From assembly GCF_002776555.1 (NCBI RefSeq), contig NZ_CP021497.1:372001-436000 (forward strand): a stretch of DNA of 64,000 nucleotides. Direction: 5' to 3'. Shown one piece after another: positions 60,869 to 64,000 of the stretch. The first letter of the stretch is position 1. The number at the start of each line of letters is the position of its first letter. The notes under the pieces were generated by a model. The model did no database searches. It was not told the DNA's origin and worked only from the letters and a program-made list of their open reading frames with translations. The stretch is from Candidatus Legionella polyplacis. GTDB lineage: Bacteria; Pseudomonadota; Gammaproteobacteria; Legionellales; Legionellaceae. The position numbers were made by a program, and so were the translations under genes.

Positions 60869-62044
60869 ATGAGAAAATATATAAGTTTTTCTAATTTAAA
60901 TGCTGGTTTTACAGCTGTGATGATTGGTTTTTTTAGTTCTTCTGCTATTGTTTTTCAGTTGCCTTTGGCATTTGGTTTAAGTTTTAAGGAAGCGAGTTCT
61001 TGGATTTTTGTTTTAAGTGTAGGAATTTTTTTAACTTGTGTTGGATTTTCTACATATTATAAAATGCCTATTTTAACAGCATGGTCAACTCCAGGTGCTG
61101 CTTTTTTAATTACAAATCTTTATTATGGAGTTTCATTAAATGAATTTATTGGTATTTTTATGTTTTGTGGTTTTTTAACAGTTTTATTCGGAATAACAGG
61201 TTGGTTTAAAAATATAATTATGCGTATACCTAAGTTTATTGTTTATTCAATGTTGTCTGGAGTTTTATTGCATTTTGGTATAAATTTTTTTAAAGCAATG
61301 CAGAGTCAATTTTTATTGGTTCTTTCTATGTATTTTGTTTATTTAATAGGGAAGAAGATATTGAGTGAATATACTATTTTTTTAGTATTATTTATTGGTA
61401 TTTTAATATCTTTTTTAAAAAAATTATTAATTTTTCATCCTTTATATTTTAATTTAATTAAATTAACTTATATAAAACCAAAATTTTCTTTTTATTCATT
61501 AATTAATATTGGTTTGCCTTTATTTTTTATAATGATGATGACTCAAAATCTTCCTGCAATTACCATTATTAATTCTTTTAAATATAATCCTCCAATTTCA
61601 TCTTTAATTATTTGGATTGGAATTATTACAATTTTTTTAGCTCCTTTTGGTTGTTATTCTATTAATTTATCTACATTTACTGCTCCTATATGTATGGGAA
61701 GTGATGCACATAAAGATCCATCTAAACGTTATAAATCAGTTATTTTTGCGGGATTTTTTTTTCTTTTTATAGGATTGATTGGTGGATCTTTGATGTTTTC
61801 TGTACTTAGTATATTTCCTAAAGAATTAATTACAGCTATTACTGGTTTATCATTGTTAAGTATTATTAGTAAAAGTTTATATATGTCTTTTAATATTGTT
61901 GATCAATACGCTAGAGAAGCATCTCTTGTTACTTTTATTATTATTTTTTCTGGCATTTCTTTTTTAGGAATAAGTTCTATATTTTGTGGGCTAATATTGG
62001 GGTTATTTGTTTATTTTTTTAAAAAAAAAGATTTTTTTTTATAA
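60869..62044 (+). CDS. BenE-family transporter
   Basis: Membrane carrier of the benzoate:H+ symporter family, 391 aa with about eleven or twelve helices. NAGFTAVMIGFFSSSAIVFQLP (in part, about 11-32), ASSWIFVLSVGIFLTCVGFSTYYKMPILTAWSTPGAAF (pieces, about 44-80) and NLPAITIINSFKYNPPISSL (about 226-245) are strongly BenE-like. Conserved polar motifs AWSTPGAA and YSINLSTFTAPICMG are present, so it is likely functional. No benzoate degradation genes occur nearby, and the true substrate in a symbiont is unknown. Confidence 0.9.
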   Translation: MRKYISFSNLNAGFTAVMIGFFSSSAIVFQLPLAFGLSFKEASSWIFVLSVGIFLTCVGFSTYYKMPILTAWSTPGAAFLITNLYYGVSLNEFIGIFMFCGFLTVLFGITGWFKNIIMRIPKFIVYSMLSGVLLHFGINFFKAMQSQFLLVLSMYFVYLIGKKILSEYTIFLVLFIGILISFLKKLLIFHPLYFNLIKLTYIKPKFSFYSLINIGLPLFFIMMMTQNLPAITIINSFKYNPPISSLIIWIGIITIFLAPFGCYSINLSTFTAPICMGSDAHKDPSKRYKSVIFAGFFFLFIGLIGGSLMFSVLSIFPKELITAITGLSLLSIISKSLYMSFNIVDQYAREASLVTFIIIFSGISFLGISSIFCGLILGLFVYFFKKKDFFL

Positions 62045-62074
62045 AAAAAGAAATTTTATATAAATGTTATATAT

Positions 62075-62177
62075 GGAGAGATGGCTGAGTGGATTAAAGC
62101 GACGGTTTCGAAAATCGTTGAAGAAATTATTGTTTTAATAGATAATTTTTCCCAGGGTTCGAATCCCTGTCTCTCCG
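62075..62177 (+). tRNA. tRNA-Ser (anticodon CGA), long variable arm
   Basis: Acceptor GGAGAGA/TCTCTCC, D-arm TGGCTGAGTGGATTAAAGC, anticodon stem 62102-62106/62114-62118 with CGA at 62109-62111, T-arm CAGGGTTCGAATCCCTG, discriminator G. The variable region (62119-62152) is 34 nt, making the tRNA 103 nt instead of about 90. It reads only UCG. CCA is not encoded. Confidence 0.95.
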
Positions 62178-62445
62178 ATTAACATGTTAAATATATATTT
62201 ATGTTGAAGAATATATAATAATTTTGTAAGATTTTAAATATGTTTATATCTAGATTTTTTAGTAGATATTTATTTTTTATATTAATAATTTAATTATTAT
62301 TAAATTTTATAAATTTATTTTTAATAAATAAATTAATCGAAGATTATTGATGCTATTTGTTATAGTTAATTTTGATGGTTATATAGATCGAATAATTTTA
62401 AAAATGGTAATTTTATTAAATTATTAATTTGATTTTTTTATCAAT

Positions 62446-63144
62446 ATGAGTCATTTTATGTTTCTTAAAATTTTTATTAATACAATATATTTATTAATAT
62501 TTTTATTATTAGTTAGTTTAGGGTTATTTCAATTTCATAAGGCGAATGAAAAAAGAGAATGTTTTAAAAAAAGTTATTTATTTAATAAAGATAATTATTT
62601 AAAAAAATGGACTATTAATATGGATTTTCCTTATAATTTAGAAAAAATTGTTATTAAAGGTAAATATTTACGAAAATTTTTGTATTTAGATAATCAGTAT
62701 TGTCACCATAATTTTGGATATCGTTTTTTTGTTCCTTTATTATTGTTAAATAGAAGAGTAATATTAGTTGATAATGGTTGGATTAGTTATAGTAATTTTA
62801 CAATAGAGAGAGAAAAGAGACAAAAATTTTTTTCAATTTCTAATAATTTTCATAATGTTATTGGGTATGCTTATTATCCTATAAAAAATTATTGGTTATT
62901 AGGAGAAATTTTAGAAAGACGACATGGGATATTTTTTGTAGAATCGTTAGATTTACAATGGTTAAGTAAATTTTTAAAAAAAAGAGTTTATCCATTTATT
63001 TTATTATTAGATTATAAAAAAAAACATAATTGTTTTTATGAAGAAAAAATTGATAATGTAAGTTTTTTTTTGAAGAATTATATTTATGCTTTTCAATGGT
63101 TTTTTTTGTCTATGATTTTTATTATTTTTTATTTAAAAAAATAA
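62446..63144 (+). CDS. SURF1 family cytochrome oxidase assembly protein
   Basis: Inner-membrane factor for heme A insertion into aa3-type oxidase. 232 aa with a helix at each end (about 8-27 and 211-230) and a periplasmic domain between. GLFQFHKANEKRE (about 26-38, usually LGxWQxxRxxxK), KGKYL, FGYRFFVPLLL, ILVDNGWI (about 105-112) and the final membrane helix fit the family. Followed by heme A synthase, the standard pairing. Confidence 0.9.
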   Translation: MSHFMFLKIFINTIYLLIFLLLVSLGLFQFHKANEKRECFKKSYLFNKDNYLKKWTINMDFPYNLEKIVIKGKYLRKFLYLDNQYCHHNFGYRFFVPLLLLNRRVILVDNGWISYSNFTIEREKRQKFFSISNNFHNVIGYAYYPIKNYWLLGEILERRHGIFFVESLDLQWLSKFLKKRVYPFILLLDYKKKHNCFYEEKIDNVSFFLKNYIYAFQWFFLSMIFIIFYLKK

Positions 63145-63214
63145 GTATTTTATTTGTTAAGTAATTTATATGATACATTTATCATATATATTAAATGCAA
63201 TATAAGAGGTTATT

Positions 63215-64000
63215 TTGGTTAATAATAATTTTTTTGATATTAAGAATTTTTTAATAAAAATTAAAATAATAAGAATTTTAGTATTTTTTTTATTATTTTT
63301 ATCTGTAGTAGTAATTTTGTTGGGATCATATACTCGTTTAAGTAATTCAGGTTTAGGTTGCCCAGATTGGCCATTTTGTTATGGAAGTTGGTTTTTTTTA
63401 AAAAGTAAGTTAGATTATTTATCTGTATTAGATATTAAAAAGGCAAATATAGAGATTATTCATAGATATATTGCTAGTATTTTAGGATTTTTTATTATTA
63501 TTTTAGATTTTTTGTTATTTTTTTTTAGATCGTGTTTTGTTAGGTTTCCTTATAAGTTGTTTTTTAGTTTATTATTTTTATTATTATTACAAATAGAATT
63601 AGGGAAGTTAACTATTATTTTAAAATTATTTCCAGTAATAGTAGTTGGACATTTAACAGTAGGGATTTTAATTTTTTCATTTTTGTTTTATTTAATATTA
63701 TCTTTATATCCAAGAGTAGATATAAATTTTTATCCTAAATGGAATATATGGATTAAGATTGGTATATTAATTGTTTTTGTACAAATTATTTTAGGTGGAT
63801 GGGTTAGTTCAAATTATTCTGGAATGTCTTGTGTTGATTTTCCAAAATGTAATGGTATTTGGATTCCTAAGTTATATTTTTCTTATATTTTTAAAATGTT
63901 TCATTTGGTTAATAAAAATTATCAAGGAGGTATTTTTGACATTAGAATTCGTTCTGCTATACAAGAAATGCATCGTTTAGGTGCAGTTTTTACGTTAATT
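63215..64000 (+). CDS. ctaA: Heme A synthase CtaA/Cox15 (5' part, runs off window)
   Basis: Inner-membrane enzyme that oxidises heme O to heme A for aa3 oxidase. TTG start at 63215 with AAGAGG just upstream; at least 262 codons are open up to the window edge. GSYTRLSNSGLGCPDWPFCYGS (split; about residues 45-66) with the paired cysteines, IIHRYIASILGF (about 82-93), VVGHLTVGIL and LGGWVSSNYSGMSC (about 193-206) match the family; IQEMHRLGAVFT near the end has the second heme histidine. Truncated only by the window. Confidence 0.9.
   Translation, partial: MVNNNFFDIKNFLIKIKIIRILVFFLLFLSVVVILLGSYTRLSNSGLGCPDWPFCYGSWFFLKSKLDYLSVLDIKKANIEIIHRYIASILGFFIIILDFLLFFFRSCFVRFPYKLFFSLLFLLLLQIELGKLTIILKLFPVIVVGHLTVGILIFSFLFYLILSLYPRVDINFYPKWNIWIKIGILIVFVQIILGGWVSSNYSGMSCVDFPKCNGIWIPKLYFSYIFKMFHLVNKNYQGGIFDIRIRSAIQEMHRLGAVFTLI

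Noticed and set aside
63795-63980. 61-codon plus-strand frame near the right edge
   Set aside because: It is out of frame with heme A synthase, whose own frame is open from 63215 to the window end and contains the family motifs.

Overview
The window is a very AT-rich, gene-dense stretch of a reduced bacterial chromosome. It carries one complete rRNA operon, four tRNA genes and about 57 protein genes, nearly all housekeeping. The best guess is a Legionella-lineage (Gammaproteobacteria) insect endosymbiont of the kind represented by Candidatus Legionella polyplacis. Three things support this. The exported protein at 7401-8366 has the N-terminus and layout of the Legionella major outer membrane protein. 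The 16S gene opens and runs like Legionella 16S. Many gene neighbourhoods are gammaproteobacterial clusters from which members have been deleted. No transposase, phage gene, CRISPR array, toxin-antitoxin pair or secretion-system gene was recognised.

Layout. 1-2.6 kb (minus strand): a two-gene ABC exporter and panB. 2.8-5.9 kb: tRNA-Leu(CAG), psd, rho and a tiny membrane protein. 5.9-10.4 kb: rpiA, dcd, the MOMP porin, then an oxidative-defence block (2-Cys peroxiredoxin, monothiol glutaredoxin, sodB). 10.5-16.8 kb: rnr-rlmB, ffh, apaH, rsmA. 17.1-21.3 kb: a glutamine-synthetase-like protein without an active site, then prfB-lysS. 21.5-27.9 kb: uppS-cdsA-bamA-fabZ-serS, the remains of the envelope/lipid A cluster. 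28.4-33.9 kb: a cold-shock protein, a frameshifted PAP2 phosphatase, a DUF1820 gene, hpt, sua5, fpr and rpmG/rpmB. 34-41.3 kb: trmB, two tandem exonuclease III genes, rpmE, an MFS transporter, an SpmA/SpmB pair and tyrS. 41.3-46.7 kb: 16S, tRNA-Ala(TGC), 23S, 5S and tRNA-Val(GAC). 46.8-54.5 kb: thrS-infC-rpmI-rplT-pheS-pheT, then rplM-rpsI. 54.5-60.3 kb: nnr-tsaE-amiC-miaA, a zinc-finger protein and nadK. 60.9-64 kb: a BenE-type transporter, tRNA-Ser(CGA), SURF1 and the 5' part of heme A synthase.

Together the genes describe a cell that still transcribes, translates and modifies its own tRNA (t6A and i6A genes present). It exports proteins through SRP, makes phosphatidylethanolamine and undecaprenyl phosphate, and assembles outer-membrane proteins with BamA. 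It respires with a heme A-type oxidase and resists oxidants, while keeping only a few transporters. Points most worth a second look: the full-length glutamine synthetase homologue in which every canonical catalytic residue is replaced; an Ffh M domain almost without methionine; ThrRS missing an editing-site histidine; uS9 with a 21-residue insertion; a PAP2 gene interrupted inside a T9 run; and the BenE carrier, whose substrate in such a genome is unclear.
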